DNA of 64,000 nucleotides, taken from assembly GCA_964486725.1 (NCBI GenBank), contig CAZAOK010000001.1, positions 1 to 64,000 on the forward strand. The letters are read 5' to 3'. The notes under the pieces were generated by a model. That model saw only the letters and a program-made list of their open reading frames with translations, ran no database searches and was not told where the DNA came from. Source of the stretch: M55B154 sp964486725 (GTDB lineage: Bacteria > Spirochaetota > UBA4802 > UB4802). The translations under genes were made by a program, and so were the position numbers. How positions within the stretch are numbered: the stretch's first letter is position 1; every line of letters begins with the position of its first letter. Shown one piece after another: positions 25,080-34,100 of this stretch.

Positions 25080-26339
25080 GTGGCTATGCAGTATTCATTC
25101 CCGAAAGGGTTTTTGTGGGGCAGCGGCAGTTCGGCATTCCAGGTGGAAGGGGAATGCCGAACTCATGACTTCTATGACTGGGCATTAAAGGGAAATATCA
25201 AGGACGGAACAAATCCTGTAGATGCTGTGCATTTCTGGAAATATTTCAAAAAAGACATCGGCCTGATGAAGAAAATGAACCACTCGGCTGCGCGTATCGG
25301 ACTGGAATGGGCCAGGATAGAACCTGACAAGTGGGCCTACGATGACAGTGTGCTGGATCATTACAGGGAAATATTAAAGGAAATGAAAGCACAGGGCATC
25401 TCGCCGATGGTTACGCTGCATCATTTCTCAAATCCAATGTGGCTTGCCAGGCAGGGTGGATGGACTTCTGCCAAGGTTGTGAAGTATTACCTGCGGTTTG
25501 TTAAAAAAGCTGTACGGTATCTTGGAGACCTTGTTGATGTCTGGATAACCATTAATGAACCATCTGTCTATGCTACCGCCGCATATCTTTTCGGCGAATT
25601 TCCTCCCGGGCAAAAAAGTTTGCGAAAAACATTCAGGGTAATGAAGAACATGGCAGATGCCCACGTGACCGCGTATCATGCAATACATGATATTTATACC
25701 CAAAAGTTATGGGGAAATCCGAAGGTTGGTATAGCCAAGCACCTGCGCACATTCGATCCATACAACACAAAAAATCCTCTTGATCATCTTTCTGCCCGAT
25801 TGGCAAAACGCTATTTTAACGATTATTTTCTCAAGCGGATTAACAGAAAATCAAGCACGATGGATATATTCGGACTTAACTATTATTCAGGTGACCTGGT
25901 GAAATTTCCACTGAAGCTGTCTGGGCGTAAAAACCTTCCGAAAAACAAGCTGGGATGGGACATCTACCCTGAGGGGCTTTACAGGATACTTGATGAATAT
26001 TATTTCAAGTACGGTTGCCCTGTGTATATAACCGAAAACGGCACATGTGATGAACACGATGAATTGCGGCCGTCATTTATTCTTGATCATGTGTACCAGT
26101 TGTATCGGTCCATGGAACATGGTGTTGACATTGCCGGCTATTATCACTGGTCGACACTTGATAATTTCGAACTGGTTGATGGACTTATGTCAAGGTTTGG
26201 GCTGGTACACGTAGACCATGAACACCCGGACAGGAAGAGAACGCTCAAGACCAGTGGTAAGATGTATGGGGATATCGCCGGGTCGAATGGTATAACAGAA
26301 AAGGTAATCGAAGACTATGTGCCGGAATGGAGGCCATGA
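25080..26339 (+). CDS. GH1-family glycosidase (beta-glucosidase-like)
   Basis: A 419-residue retaining glycosidase. The N-terminus FPKGFLWGSGSSAFQVEG is the GH1 signature, TINEPSVYA (near 160) carries the acid/base Glu and VYITENGT (near 318) the nucleophile Glu. DGLMSRFGLVHVD is the usual C-terminal region. No signal peptide is seen, so it is cytosolic and would act on imported disaccharides or glycosides, or on phosphorylated ones; the loop that binds 6-phosphate is not obvious. The GTG start has GGAGGAG 5 bases upstream. It is coupled to the FGE-like gene by an overlap. Confidence 0.92.
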   Translation: MAMQYSFPKGFLWGSGSSAFQVEGECRTHDFYDWALKGNIKDGTNPVDAVHFWKYFKKDIGLMKKMNHSAARIGLEWARIEPDKWAYDDSVLDHYREILKEMKAQGISPMVTLHHFSNPMWLARQGGWTSAKVVKYYLRFVKKAVRYLGDLVDVWITINEPSVYATAAYLFGEFPPGQKSLRKTFRVMKNMADAHVTAYHAIHDIYTQKLWGNPKVGIAKHLRTFDPYNTKNPLDHLSARLAKRYFNDYFLKRINRKSSTMDIFGLNYYSGDLVKFPLKLSGRKNLPKNKLGWDIYPEGLYRILDEYYFKYGCPVYITENGTCDEHDELRPSFILDHVYQLYRSMEHGVDIAGYYHWSTLDNFELVDGLMSRFGLVHVDHEHPDRKRTLKTSGKMYGDIAGSNGITEKVIEDYVPEWRP

Positions 26340-27139
26340 TTTCTGATATATTTAACACTGACCTGTTTGTTGATGTTCAGCCAGGGACGTATCAAATCGG
26401 CATTTCACAGGACGCGGCTAATGATATAATAAAGAACCTTGATTCTACATTGAAGCCTGTATACATATACCATGCGATTCCCCGTTATGCTGTAGAAATT
26501 GAAGAATTTCACATAAGTCCCCGCCCTGTCACTCTTGCGCAATTCAGGCAGTTTCTCAATAATACGGGATATCAAACAGAGGCAGAAATAGAGGGGTGGG
26601 GGTGGACATGGGATAATGGATGGACAAAAAAAGAAAACCTCACCTGGGAGAATCCCTTTGGTATGTCAGCTGACGGGATATATACTGAATTGGCAGAAAA
26701 CGTCCCGGTATTACAGGTAAGCTGTAATGACGCGCGTGCTTTTTGCTACTGGCTTCAGAAAGAAACCGGAATCGCGTTCAGGCTTCCATTGGAACAGGAA
26801 TGGGAAGCGTTCGCGTATTCTGTGGGTGTGTCCGGCATGAATGATCCTGTTGGGCCTGCTGTTCTCACTTTGCCCGGTACAACTCTTGATTTTATCGAGA
26901 TGCTTGCTGCGCAGATTGCGGACAGGGAACTAATATATCCCGGACTGGTTTGGGAGTGGACTGATTCCTGGTTTGACGCTTACCCCGGTGCCGGTGATCA
27001 TGATGAATATGGTACCACCTACAAGGTATTACGGGGGGGATCATTAATGAGTACATCCATCCAAAAGAGCAGGCAGTACCGGTTCAGGCGCTGTCCAACT
27101 GCCAGGAGTCCTTTTTACAGCTTCAGGGTGGTGTACTGA
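26327..27139 (+). CDS. FGE/sulfatase-modifying-factor-domain protein
   Basis: A 270-residue protein with the SUMF1/FGE fold (C-type-lectin-like). Markers are YHAIPRYAVEIEEFHISPRPVT, the WGWTWDNGW segment, NVPVLQVSCNDARAFCYWLQ near 125-145, FRLPLEQEWE, and the C-terminal VLRGGSLM...YRFRRCPTARSPFYSFRVVY. True formylglycine-generating enzymes have two catalytic Cys near the C-terminus; here I see only one, in RRC, so conversion of sulfatase cysteines is doubtful. Other members of this fold are iron enzymes, kinase effectors or binding proteins. It overlaps the GH1 gene by 13 bp, or by 3 in an ATGA arrangement if ATG 26336 is the start. Confidence 0.82.
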   Translation: MEAMISDIFNTDLFVDVQPGTYQIGISQDAANDIIKNLDSTLKPVYIYHAIPRYAVEIEEFHISPRPVTLAQFRQFLNNTGYQTEAEIEGWGWTWDNGWTKKENLTWENPFGMSADGIYTELAENVPVLQVSCNDARAFCYWLQKETGIAFRLPLEQEWEAFAYSVGVSGMNDPVGPAVLTLPGTTLDFIEMLAAQIADRELIYPGLVWEWTDSWFDAYPGAGDHDEYGTTYKVLRGGSLMSTSIQKSRQYRFRRCPTARSPFYSFRVVY

Positions 27140-28264
27140 TTATTGTTCATCTTTGAGCAAATTCGAAATTTCAAACATTATACTGTGCCCGTTATCCTTA
27201 TACGTGTTGCGTATATCCTGGATTTCATCTGAAATTTTGAAGAATGTATCAACAACTTCAGGGTCGAGATGGCTTCCGCTGCTTTCCCGAATAATTGAAA
27301 ATGTTTTTTCTATGCTGAAGGGTTCTTTATACGGCCGTTTTGATGATAGCGCGTCGAATACGTCCGCAATGGCGACTATTCTGCCGGCAAGGGGTATGGA
27401 AGTTCCTTTCAATCCCCTCGGATACCCGCTGCCGTCCCATTTTTCGTGATGGGTGAGGGCGATCATGCGGCCGAATTGAAGGTACCCTTCTGACCCTTCA
27501 AGTATCTTTGCGCCGAATAAAGTGTGTTTTTTCATGATTTCCCATTCATTCGGGGTAAGTTTTCCTGGCTTTAAAAGTATGCTGTCGGGGATACCAATTT
27601 TGCCGATATCATGAAGTGGCGCGGCATAAAGAATTGCTTCAACAGTCTTCGAAGGGAGCCCCATATGCTCAGCAATGAGAGAAGCATAATTGCTCATTCT
27701 CAGAATATGGGCGCCCGTGTCTTCGTCCCTGTATTCTGCTGCCTTTGAAAGTCGAAGAATAGTATCAAGTGAGGCGAATTTTAATTTCTCAAGTGTACTG
27801 GTTAACTCTTCTGTTCGTTGTAACACTTCTTCTTCCAGCTTTTGCTGGTAGTTCTTCATCTGATCGTTATAAGATTTCACCTTAATAAGGGAGTTAACCC
27901 TGGCATGAAGTTCAACTTTCTCAATTGGCTTGGTTAAAAAATCATCGGCTCCCGCTTCAAGCGCTTTTACCCTGTCCTCAACATCCTGTAACGCGGTTAC
28001 CATTACTACTGGAATTAACCTGGTATGTTCATCTGATTTTAATTTTTGAACGGTTTGAAATCCGTCAAGTACGGGCATCATGATATCAAGCAGTATAACA
28101 TCAGGGTTATATGATTCGACTTTTTCAAGGGCTTCTTTCCCGTTTTGGGCGGTAACCACCCTGTATCCAAGGGGGGTTAAAATAGCATCCACAAGCCTGC
28201 AGTTGACGACCTCATCATCAACTACCATGACAGTATATTTAGTAGTAAGCTCTTTTTCATTCAT
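27140..28264 (-). CDS. Response regulator with HD-GYP c-di-GMP phosphodiesterase domain
   Basis: A 374-residue two-domain protein. The receiver (about 10-125) has VMVVDDE, LLDIMMPVLDG with the phosphoacceptor Asp, and LTKPIEK. A coiled coil leads to an HD-GYP domain with HDIGKIGIPD, HTLFGAKIL and HHEKWDGSGYPRGLKG, all metal and GYP signature residues intact, so c-di-GMP hydrolysis is expected. The ATG at 28264 has AGGTG 9 bases upstream; a GTG 12 bases earlier is less likely. It overlaps the sensor kinase gene by 8 bp, so the kinase probably phosphorylates this receiver. Confidence 0.93.
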   Translation of the reverse strand: MNEKELTTKYTVMVVDDEVVNCRLVDAILTPLGYRVVTAQNGKEALEKVESYNPDVILLDIMMPVLDGFQTVQKLKSDEHTRLIPVVMVTALQDVEDRVKALEAGADDFLTKPIEKVELHARVNSLIKVKSYNDQMKNYQQKLEEEVLQRTEELTSTLEKLKFASLDTILRLSKAAEYRDEDTGAHILRMSNYASLIAEHMGLPSKTVEAILYAAPLHDIGKIGIPDSILLKPGKLTPNEWEIMKKHTLFGAKILEGSEGYLQFGRMIALTHHEKWDGSGYPRGLKGTSIPLAGRIVAIADVFDALSSKRPYKEPFSIEKTFSIIRESSGSHLDPEVVDTFFKISDEIQDIRNTYKDNGHSIMFEISNLLKDEQ

Positions 28265-31049
28265 GATGCGATTCACCTGTTAGAGAATTACCGGATAATG
28301 GTATTGAGAGTATAAACGTACTTCCCTTGCCCGGGCCGCTGCTTTGTGCCCATAACTCTCCGGCATGCAGTTGTACCAGTTTTCTTGAAAGGGGTAGTCC
28401 AAGCCCTGTTCCTTTTTGCTTGTTAACTCCCTTGCGCATTGTGTTGACCTGGTAAAATTCATCGAATATTTTTTCAATATGTTCTGGTTCAATACCAATA
28501 CCCGTGTCACAGAATTTAATATAAAGGTTTGTATCTTCTATGCTGGTTGATATACTGATGGAGCCTCCCTTTTCGGTATATTTAAACGCGTTGGAAAGCA
28601 GGTTAAAAATGACCTGCTTCATCTTGCGCACATCTACCCGGATCTTCTTTGACTGGATATCTTCAGGTATCTGCAGGGTGAAGTCTATTCCGTATGTGAG
28701 CATTTTCTCGCGGATTAAAAATGTGCCGGCATCAAGAAGCTCCTGTATGGTAATGTCGGAAGGCTGCAGTTCCATTTTGCCTGCTTCTACCTTGGAGATA
28801 TCAAGTATGTCATTGATCAGGTCCAGAAGATGTTTAGCCCCTTCAAGGATATACCCTGTGTATTCCAGCTGTTCATCATTCAATGGTCCACCGTACTGTT
28901 CTTTCAGAACGTCAGCAAAACCGATAATGGCATTTAGTGGTGTACGCAGTTCATGTGACATGTTCGCAAGAAACATGGTTTTGGCAGTGTTGGCAGTTTC
29001 GGCAGCAATTGTTGCTTCACGGAGTTCCCTGGTTTGTTCGTGAACTTTTTCTTCCAGTCGCATGTTAAATGACTGGAGCATTTCGTATATCCTGGCATTA
29101 TGAACTACAACGGCAGCATGAGCAGCCAGGCTTTCGATAATTTCCCGGTCGTATTCAGAAAAGGAGTGACTTTCCGGTTTGTTTCCCAGTAGAAGCATGC
29201 CAAAAATATTTTCGTTAAACTGTACCGGGGTTCCCACTAATGACTTTACGGGAGGATGTCCCTGTGGAAATCCCCTGAAAAGGGGAGAGGTCGCGACGTC
29301 ATCAAAAACAATCCCCTTTCTCTCCTTTATAATTGATGAATAAGTTCCCACAATATTGGGAATTCTGCCTACCATTTCTACCTGTTCTTCAGAAAAACCG
29401 ATCTGAATAATGTCTGATATCCTTTGACCTTCTATTATGGCTATGACACCGTAATCAGCATTAATCAGTTCACGCGCAAGCCTTACAGTTTCATAGAGAG
29501 CGTCACGCACATTGAGCTTGCCTGTTAGAAGCCTGGCACTTTGTATGAGGCTCTCCCGAATTTGCTGATACTCTTTCTCAAGCTTTTCAGACTTGATCTG
29601 CTGTGATATATCGTGCAGGTTAACCATTATAGAAGTTTTATTCTGAATAGTCACAACCGAGCTGTTGACAGACACGGTGATAATGGATCCGTCGCTGCGG
29701 ATATATTCTCTTTTCTCAAGTGTAAAAGCGTTTTCGTTTTTTGCAGTCTGTACGTTGTTTAGAATATTTTCGCGGGGGGCGTTGATTATATCAGTCAGCA
29801 ACAGGGAAGGTATTTCATTATCAGTGTAACCCAGCATATCCATGAATGCCTGGTTTGCCTGGATTATTCTAAGTGAATCCGGATCGAAAAGAAATATTCC
29901 CTCCGATGATTGCTTGATGAGGGCTTCATATCTTTCTCTTTCCAAAGCCATCTGGTCCATGTACATATGAAGTTGCAGTATTCCCGAAAGGGTGCTTGCC
30001 ACGGATTCAAGGAAACTTGTTTCAAGTGGTGTTTCTTTGTGTCCGTCAGCAACCTGGATGTTGATTATACCTACGACCCTGGAATCATGAATAATTGGAA
30101 TGCAGTAATCTCCGTGAGGTTTTATACCATCAAAACTCCGGACATGATCCTCATTAAGGGTGCTGGTGTGTATAATTCTCTTCTCTTTCAATGCCTTTCC
30201 GCACAGGCATTCGCCAGTGCGAATGGTTTCACAAATTTTTAGCTCATTCGTATTGTATCCATGGTGGGCTTTTAAAATGAAAGTACCACTTGATTCATCG
30301 GACAAAAAAATTGCTGCTTTTTTCTGAAAGGAAAGCCATGGAAGGCTGACAAGAAGCTCAAGTGCTTTTTCAAGTATTTGCTGTAATGTATCCCTCTCAA
30401 TAGATACCCGCAGCAACTCATTCAATACTTCCTGTATGTCATTATTATGCTGTAATTCTTCTTCTATTGTAAATCGATAAATGGTTTCACCAACAAGTGG
30501 AGCAAGAACCTCGAGATTCTGGATCAATGCAGGTTGTATCATACCTGTATCCGGATGGGCGATGTTAAGTGTGCCGGCAGTTATATTTCTCGTTTTAAGT
30601 GGAATAATCGCAATTGAATGAAAACCCTCGTGCAGGCATGATCCACGGTAATGTATTTTATCCTCTTTTTCGGAATTCTCAACGAATGTCGCAAAATCAT
30701 TAGACCAGAAAGATCCATATTCAGTAACCTGTTGGGTGGTTCTAGCGTTATATTTTCCTGATATAGCCTGCATGCAAAGGCAGTTTCCGTCACCAAGTGA
30801 AAGAATCTTTTCCTTTGCGAGAAATCCTTCACTGAAGCCATCAAATGCCTGAAAGTTAATATTCCCATACCTGTCAGCTCGTCTTATTCCCACAGCATTG
30901 AAACCGGTATGTTCTTTTACGGCCTGCACCAGCCTGGTTAGTAAATCATCCTGGTTAGTGTATGTAGCTATCTGGGTTGTAATACTTGATATAAAATGTG
31001 CTGCAGCATCATCTATAGGTTTATTTACGTGTGTTCCCTGGTTTCTCAT
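28257..31049 (-). CDS. Cytosolic GAF/PAS sensor histidine kinase
   Basis: A 930-residue kinase without membrane segments. In order: GAF (about 15-190), GAF (about 205-365), PAS (about 375-495), GAF (about 515-660), coiled coil, HisKA with the H-box FLANMSHELRTPLNAIIGF near 690, and an HATPase domain with N-box VIFNLLSNAFKYT, DTGIGI and GTGLGLPLS. All catalytic boxes are intact. The three GAF domains suggest sensing of small ligands or redox state in the cytoplasm. It overlaps the downstream HD-GYP regulator by 8 bp, forming a likely two-component pair controlling c-di-GMP. The start lacks a strong ribosome site. Confidence 0.93.
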   Translation of the reverse strand: MRNQGTHVNKPIDDAAAHFISSITTQIATYTNQDDLLTRLVQAVKEHTGFNAVGIRRADRYGNINFQAFDGFSEGFLAKEKILSLGDGNCLCMQAISGKYNARTTQQVTEYGSFWSNDFATFVENSEKEDKIHYRGSCLHEGFHSIAIIPLKTRNITAGTLNIAHPDTGMIQPALIQNLEVLAPLVGETIYRFTIEEELQHNNDIQEVLNELLRVSIERDTLQQILEKALELLVSLPWLSFQKKAAIFLSDESSGTFILKAHHGYNTNELKICETIRTGECLCGKALKEKRIIHTSTLNEDHVRSFDGIKPHGDYCIPIIHDSRVVGIINIQVADGHKETPLETSFLESVASTLSGILQLHMYMDQMALERERYEALIKQSSEGIFLFDPDSLRIIQANQAFMDMLGYTDNEIPSLLLTDIINAPRENILNNVQTAKNENAFTLEKREYIRSDGSIITVSVNSSVVTIQNKTSIMVNLHDISQQIKSEKLEKEYQQIRESLIQSARLLTGKLNVRDALYETVRLARELINADYGVIAIIEGQRISDIIQIGFSEEQVEMVGRIPNIVGTYSSIIKERKGIVFDDVATSPLFRGFPQGHPPVKSLVGTPVQFNENIFGMLLLGNKPESHSFSEYDREIIESLAAHAAVVVHNARIYEMLQSFNMRLEEKVHEQTRELREATIAAETANTAKTMFLANMSHELRTPLNAIIGFADVLKEQYGGPLNDEQLEYTGYILEGAKHLLDLINDILDISKVEAGKMELQPSDITIQELLDAGTFLIREKMLTYGIDFTLQIPEDIQSKKIRVDVRKMKQVIFNLLSNAFKYTEKGGSISISTSIEDTNLYIKFCDTGIGIEPEHIEKIFDEFYQVNTMRKGVNKQKGTGLGLPLSRKLVQLHAGELWAQSSGPGKGSTFILSIPLSGNSLTGESHHE

Positions 31050-31115
31050 TTTTTATTGTACTCTTTAAGTTTTAAAGGCCCCCTCTGACGTATGATTATA
31101 ATATACTGTTTACTA

Positions 31116-32804
31116 TCATTCAACATTGAAATAATCTACTTTTCCCTTCAGGCGATCAGCCATCCCCGCGATTTCCTCGGCGTTGGCGGTCATCTCTTCT
31201 GAACCAGACGCGGTTGACTGGGTTAGTTCATTGATATTGGCGATAGATTTCACAATCTCTTCTACCGCTGTTTTCTGTTCGTCGGTAGCATTCCTGATTT
31301 CGTCGGCACGTTCTTTAACCTGTTGCACCTGTGTGTTAGCCTCCGTGTTGACGGTGACCTGCTGCTGCATTGTTTCATTAATTGTGGACATCATGGAACT
31401 TATTTCGGAAACCCCATGTATAATATCACTGATAACGGTTACGGTTCCCTTGACGTTTGTCATTCCACTGCGTATTTCTTCATCGTTTGCGCGGATCAAC
31501 CTGTCGATGTCTTTTATGCTGGTTGCGGTCTGATCAGCAAGCTTGGAAATTTCATCGGCCACAACCGCAAAGCCCCGCCCAGATTCTCCGGCCCTGGCTG
31601 CCTCGATGGCGGCGTTAAGCGAAAGAAGATTTATCTGCTCAGAAATATCGTTGATGATCTTGATGATGTTGGTTACCTCGGCGGAACTCTGGCTAATCTT
31701 GGTCATACTTGTATTCATGTTCGAAAGTGTTTCTTCTCCTGTACGTGCCTTTTGGGATATATTTTCTGATAATCCCATGGCATCGTTTACCCGGTCACGC
31801 ATTTTCTGAACAGAAAGTGACAGTTCGTCACGTATGGATATGAGGTTATCAAGACGTTCAGTCTGCTGCTGCGCGCTGCCAGCTACATTATCCATTCCGG
31901 CGGATATCTCTTCAACGGTAGCAGTTATCTCTTCTGCGGATGCCGCCTGGTTTTGTGCATTTTCAGAGAATGTTATGGCAGCGGCTGAGAGTTCTTCTGA
32001 TGATACGGCGAGTTGCGATGACATTCCAATAATTTCTTTCAGTACATTCCGGATTCTGTCCACGAACCCGTTGAAGACTTCACCAAGTTCACTGCACTCA
32101 TCGTTTGTGTTGGTTTCAACATTGGTAGTTAGATTCCCAGCCGCTACACCCGTAAAACCACCCCTGAAAATGTCAAAGGAATGCATAACGCTGCGAATAA
32201 TAATTGTTGAAACCAGTAGTGAGATGATGATAATGAGCACGATAGTACTGATGGTTACCACGTTGATAATTGTCATATACTGTTCCATCTCAGACTCCTG
32301 CACTTCCTGCAGACTGGCAAGTTCATCAGAATAACTGTTGAAAAGCTTCTGAAGCTCGTTAACACTTGCCTTTGTCTCAGATCGATATATACTTAAAATA
32401 GTGCCAATATTTGTTGAAGCGTTTATCTTTCTGGCAGATCTATGAAGTGTAATATGATAGGGTTCGATCTTATCGATGATTTCTTTTCTGTTCGCATCAA
32501 GCTGCTGATATTCAGGAGAATCTTTCAGCGAATAATACCATTTTCCAAAAGAACAGTTGGTATGGTCAAGCTCACCGGTAAATTTATTTCCGGTGATCGC
32601 TGTTTCAAGAAGATTATTCATCCAATCAAGATGATCAACGAGTTTTTGTTTTAAAAAAATGGCTTCATTCTGCAAGGCGACTGTCTGACGGGAAAGTTGC
32701 GCAGCCTTTTTCTCAAGAATAAGAGTTATGCTGCCTTCAATAAAAATGAGAAGTATAATAAGCCCGAATCCCAGATACATCTTCCTCTTGATAGTCAATC
32801 GCAT
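31116..32804 (-). CDS. Chemoreceptor with periplasmic CZB-like zinc-binding domain
   Basis: A 562-residue transmembrane chemoreceptor: TM1 about 12-32, extracytoplasmic helices to about 178, TM2 about 180-203, HAMP about 205-258, then the signalling coiled coil with QINLLSLNAAIEAARAGESG at its tip. The outer region contains H58, C84 in NCSFGKWYYS, and H117/H121 in YHITLHRSA, the 3His-1Cys arrangement of chemoreceptor zinc-binding (CZB) domains. CZB domains are mostly cytoplasmic, so the location between the two membrane helices is notable. AAGGAGAAG precedes the ATG. It lies upstream of the kinase/HD-GYP pair on the same strand. Confidence 0.88.
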   Translation of the reverse strand: MRLTIKRKMYLGFGLIILLIFIEGSITLILEKKAAQLSRQTVALQNEAIFLKQKLVDHLDWMNNLLETAITGNKFTGELDHTNCSFGKWYYSLKDSPEYQQLDANRKEIIDKIEPYHITLHRSARKINASTNIGTILSIYRSETKASVNELQKLFNSYSDELASLQEVQESEMEQYMTIINVVTISTIVLIIIISLLVSTIIIRSVMHSFDIFRGGFTGVAAGNLTTNVETNTNDECSELGEVFNGFVDRIRNVLKEIIGMSSQLAVSSEELSAAAITFSENAQNQAASAEEITATVEEISAGMDNVAGSAQQQTERLDNLISIRDELSLSVQKMRDRVNDAMGLSENISQKARTGEETLSNMNTSMTKISQSSAEVTNIIKIINDISEQINLLSLNAAIEAARAGESGRGFAVVADEISKLADQTATSIKDIDRLIRANDEEIRSGMTNVKGTVTVISDIIHGVSEISSMMSTINETMQQQVTVNTEANTQVQQVKERADEIRNATDEQKTAVEEIVKSIANINELTQSTASGSEEMTANAEEIAGMADRLKGKVDYFNVE

Positions 32805-32893
32805 GTTCTTCTCCTTGAGGTAATATATAAAGAAATATAGTCGGTATTAAAGCAAATTCTAAATAAACTATAGTATATATTCTTAAAAAAAAT

Positions 32894-33021
32894 GTAATTA
32901 CTCAGCTGTTATGCTGAATAATCATCCTGCATCTCCCCCGCCCTTCGGCGTGGGGAGATGCTCAAATTTCTTTTCATTATGAAGTAAATGATCAATATTT
33001 TAGTCATATCTGAGTAGTCAT
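32894..33021. mobile_element. MITE-like element copy 2 (128 bp, 8-bp target duplication)
   Basis: Left end GTAATTACTCAGCTG; right end, reverse complemented, ATGACTACTCAGATATGAC. It is flanked by exact AAAAAAAT at 32886-32893 and 33022-33029. The centre is GCATCTCCCC...CTTCGG...GGGGAGATGC. The arm with ATTGATCATTTACTTCAT is nearly identical to that of the copy at 38034. It lies between the cyclase-family gene and the chemoreceptor, upstream of the latter. Confidence 0.9.
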
Positions 33022-33069
33022 AAAAAAATAACTGGACTCAATATCTAATATATATACAGCCTTTTATCA

Positions 33070-33831
33070 CTATTCATTTATGATTGCAACAACCCTGGCC
33101 GGTGCAGCACTTCCGTCCTTAATTTTAAGGGGAAAACATGCTACTTTGAATCCACTCGCGGGTACTTCCCCAAGGTTCACCAGCCGTTCCATGTGTGAGT
33201 AGGGCAGGTCAACCTGGTGGGCCTGCCAGAAAATACCTTTTTCGTCTTTTTTCAGGGCTTCACGGGCCTGTAGATTCAGTGGAACATCCCAGCCCCAGGC
33301 ATCGATACCCATAACCCGGACACCCTGTTCAAAAAGCCACCTGGTGGCCTCAGCGGTAACCCCGCAACCCTTGAAGATGTAGTCAGGCTGACCGTAAAAC
33401 CGGTCACGTCCGGTGTATATTAATACGATATCCATGGGCTTTATAGAATAGTTTATTCTTTCAAGTTCTTTTTCAATATCCCCAACAGTAACCGGATCGC
33501 CTTCGTCCTTGTGGGTCATATCCAGCTTCACCCCGTCAGCGAAAAACCACTCAAGGGGGAGTTCGTCAATGGTCTGTGCCCTGGCGCCGCCAATTTCGCT
33601 GTTATAATGCCAGGGCGCATCAACATGGGTGGCGTCATGGGTACCAAGTTTTGTTATGGTTTCAGTGGCCCACCCTTCATCATTTCGAAAAAGACGCCTC
33701 GGCACATTAAGAAGTGTTTCAACCTGCATTGCGCCATCCTCATGGCTGTGATAGTCAACCTGTATCTTAAGAAAATCAGGGATGGCATCAGGGCTGTTCT
33801 CAATAGTAGAAGAAAGATCTATTATCTTCAT
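33070..33831 (-). CDS. Cyclase-family (kynurenine formamidase-like) metal-dependent hydrolase
   Basis: A 253-residue protein of the putative cyclase family. The metal motif is KLGTHDATHVDAPWH with His65, His69, Asp71 and His75. MKIIDLSSTIE at the N-terminus and DIVLIYTGRD are also typical. Members are manganese or zinc hydrolases such as arylformamidase and isatin hydrolase; substrate is unknown. ATG 33831 is chosen because GAGGAA precedes it; an upstream start would run into a repeat element. A TetR regulator lies upstream on the same strand beyond that repeat and might control it. Confidence 0.88.
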   Translation of the reverse strand: MKIIDLSSTIENSPDAIPDFLKIQVDYHSHEDGAMQVETLLNVPRRLFRNDEGWATETITKLGTHDATHVDAPWHYNSEIGGARAQTIDELPLEWFFADGVKLDMTHKDEGDPVTVGDIEKELERINYSIKPMDIVLIYTGRDRFYGQPDYIFKGCGVTAEATRWLFEQGVRVMGIDAWGWDVPLNLQAREALKKDEKGIFWQAHQVDLPYSHMERLVNLGEVPASGFKVACFPLKIKDGSAAPARVVAIINE

Positions 33832-33847
33832 GGGTTCCTCCAGGTGA

Positions 33848-34036
33848 TCACCACAGAGGTACAGCGGTACAGAGAAAGAATTATATAATTTTTTACCGCG
33901 AAGGCGCAAAGGGCGCAGAGAAGCGCAAAGAGGAAATAATTATTTATAAAATATGATATCCTTTTCTTTTTCATTGCGCCCTTCGCGTACTCCGCATCTT
34001 TGCGGTAATTTTTTAACCTCTGTGACTCTGTGGTGA
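33848..34036. repeat. Long palindromic intergenic repeat (TCACCACAGAG ... CGCAAAGGCGC type)
   Basis: The element begins TCACCACAGAGG and ends CTCTGTGGTGA, and both arms carry further complementary stretches: TTTTTTACCGCGAAGGCGC on the left and GCGGTAATTTTTT on the right, plus GGCGCA/TGCGCC. The whole 189 bases can fold back on themselves. Sequences of this CGCAAAGGCGCAAAG style recur in many bacterial genomes and often create false short proteins. Confidence 0.7.
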
Positions 34037-34100
34037 GAATAAAAAGAATAATATTTTTTACCATGGGAATGGATGTGGTGCAAGAAAATTTATGGGGATA

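Noticed and set aside
26327..27139. Ergothioneine synthase (EgtB)
   Set aside because: It has the FGE-like domain but not the N-terminal DinB-type iron-binding domain.
33828..34064. 78-residue minus-strand reading frame ending LCALCAFAVKN...
   Set aside because: It is the translation of a fold-back intergenic repeat, a common false gene.
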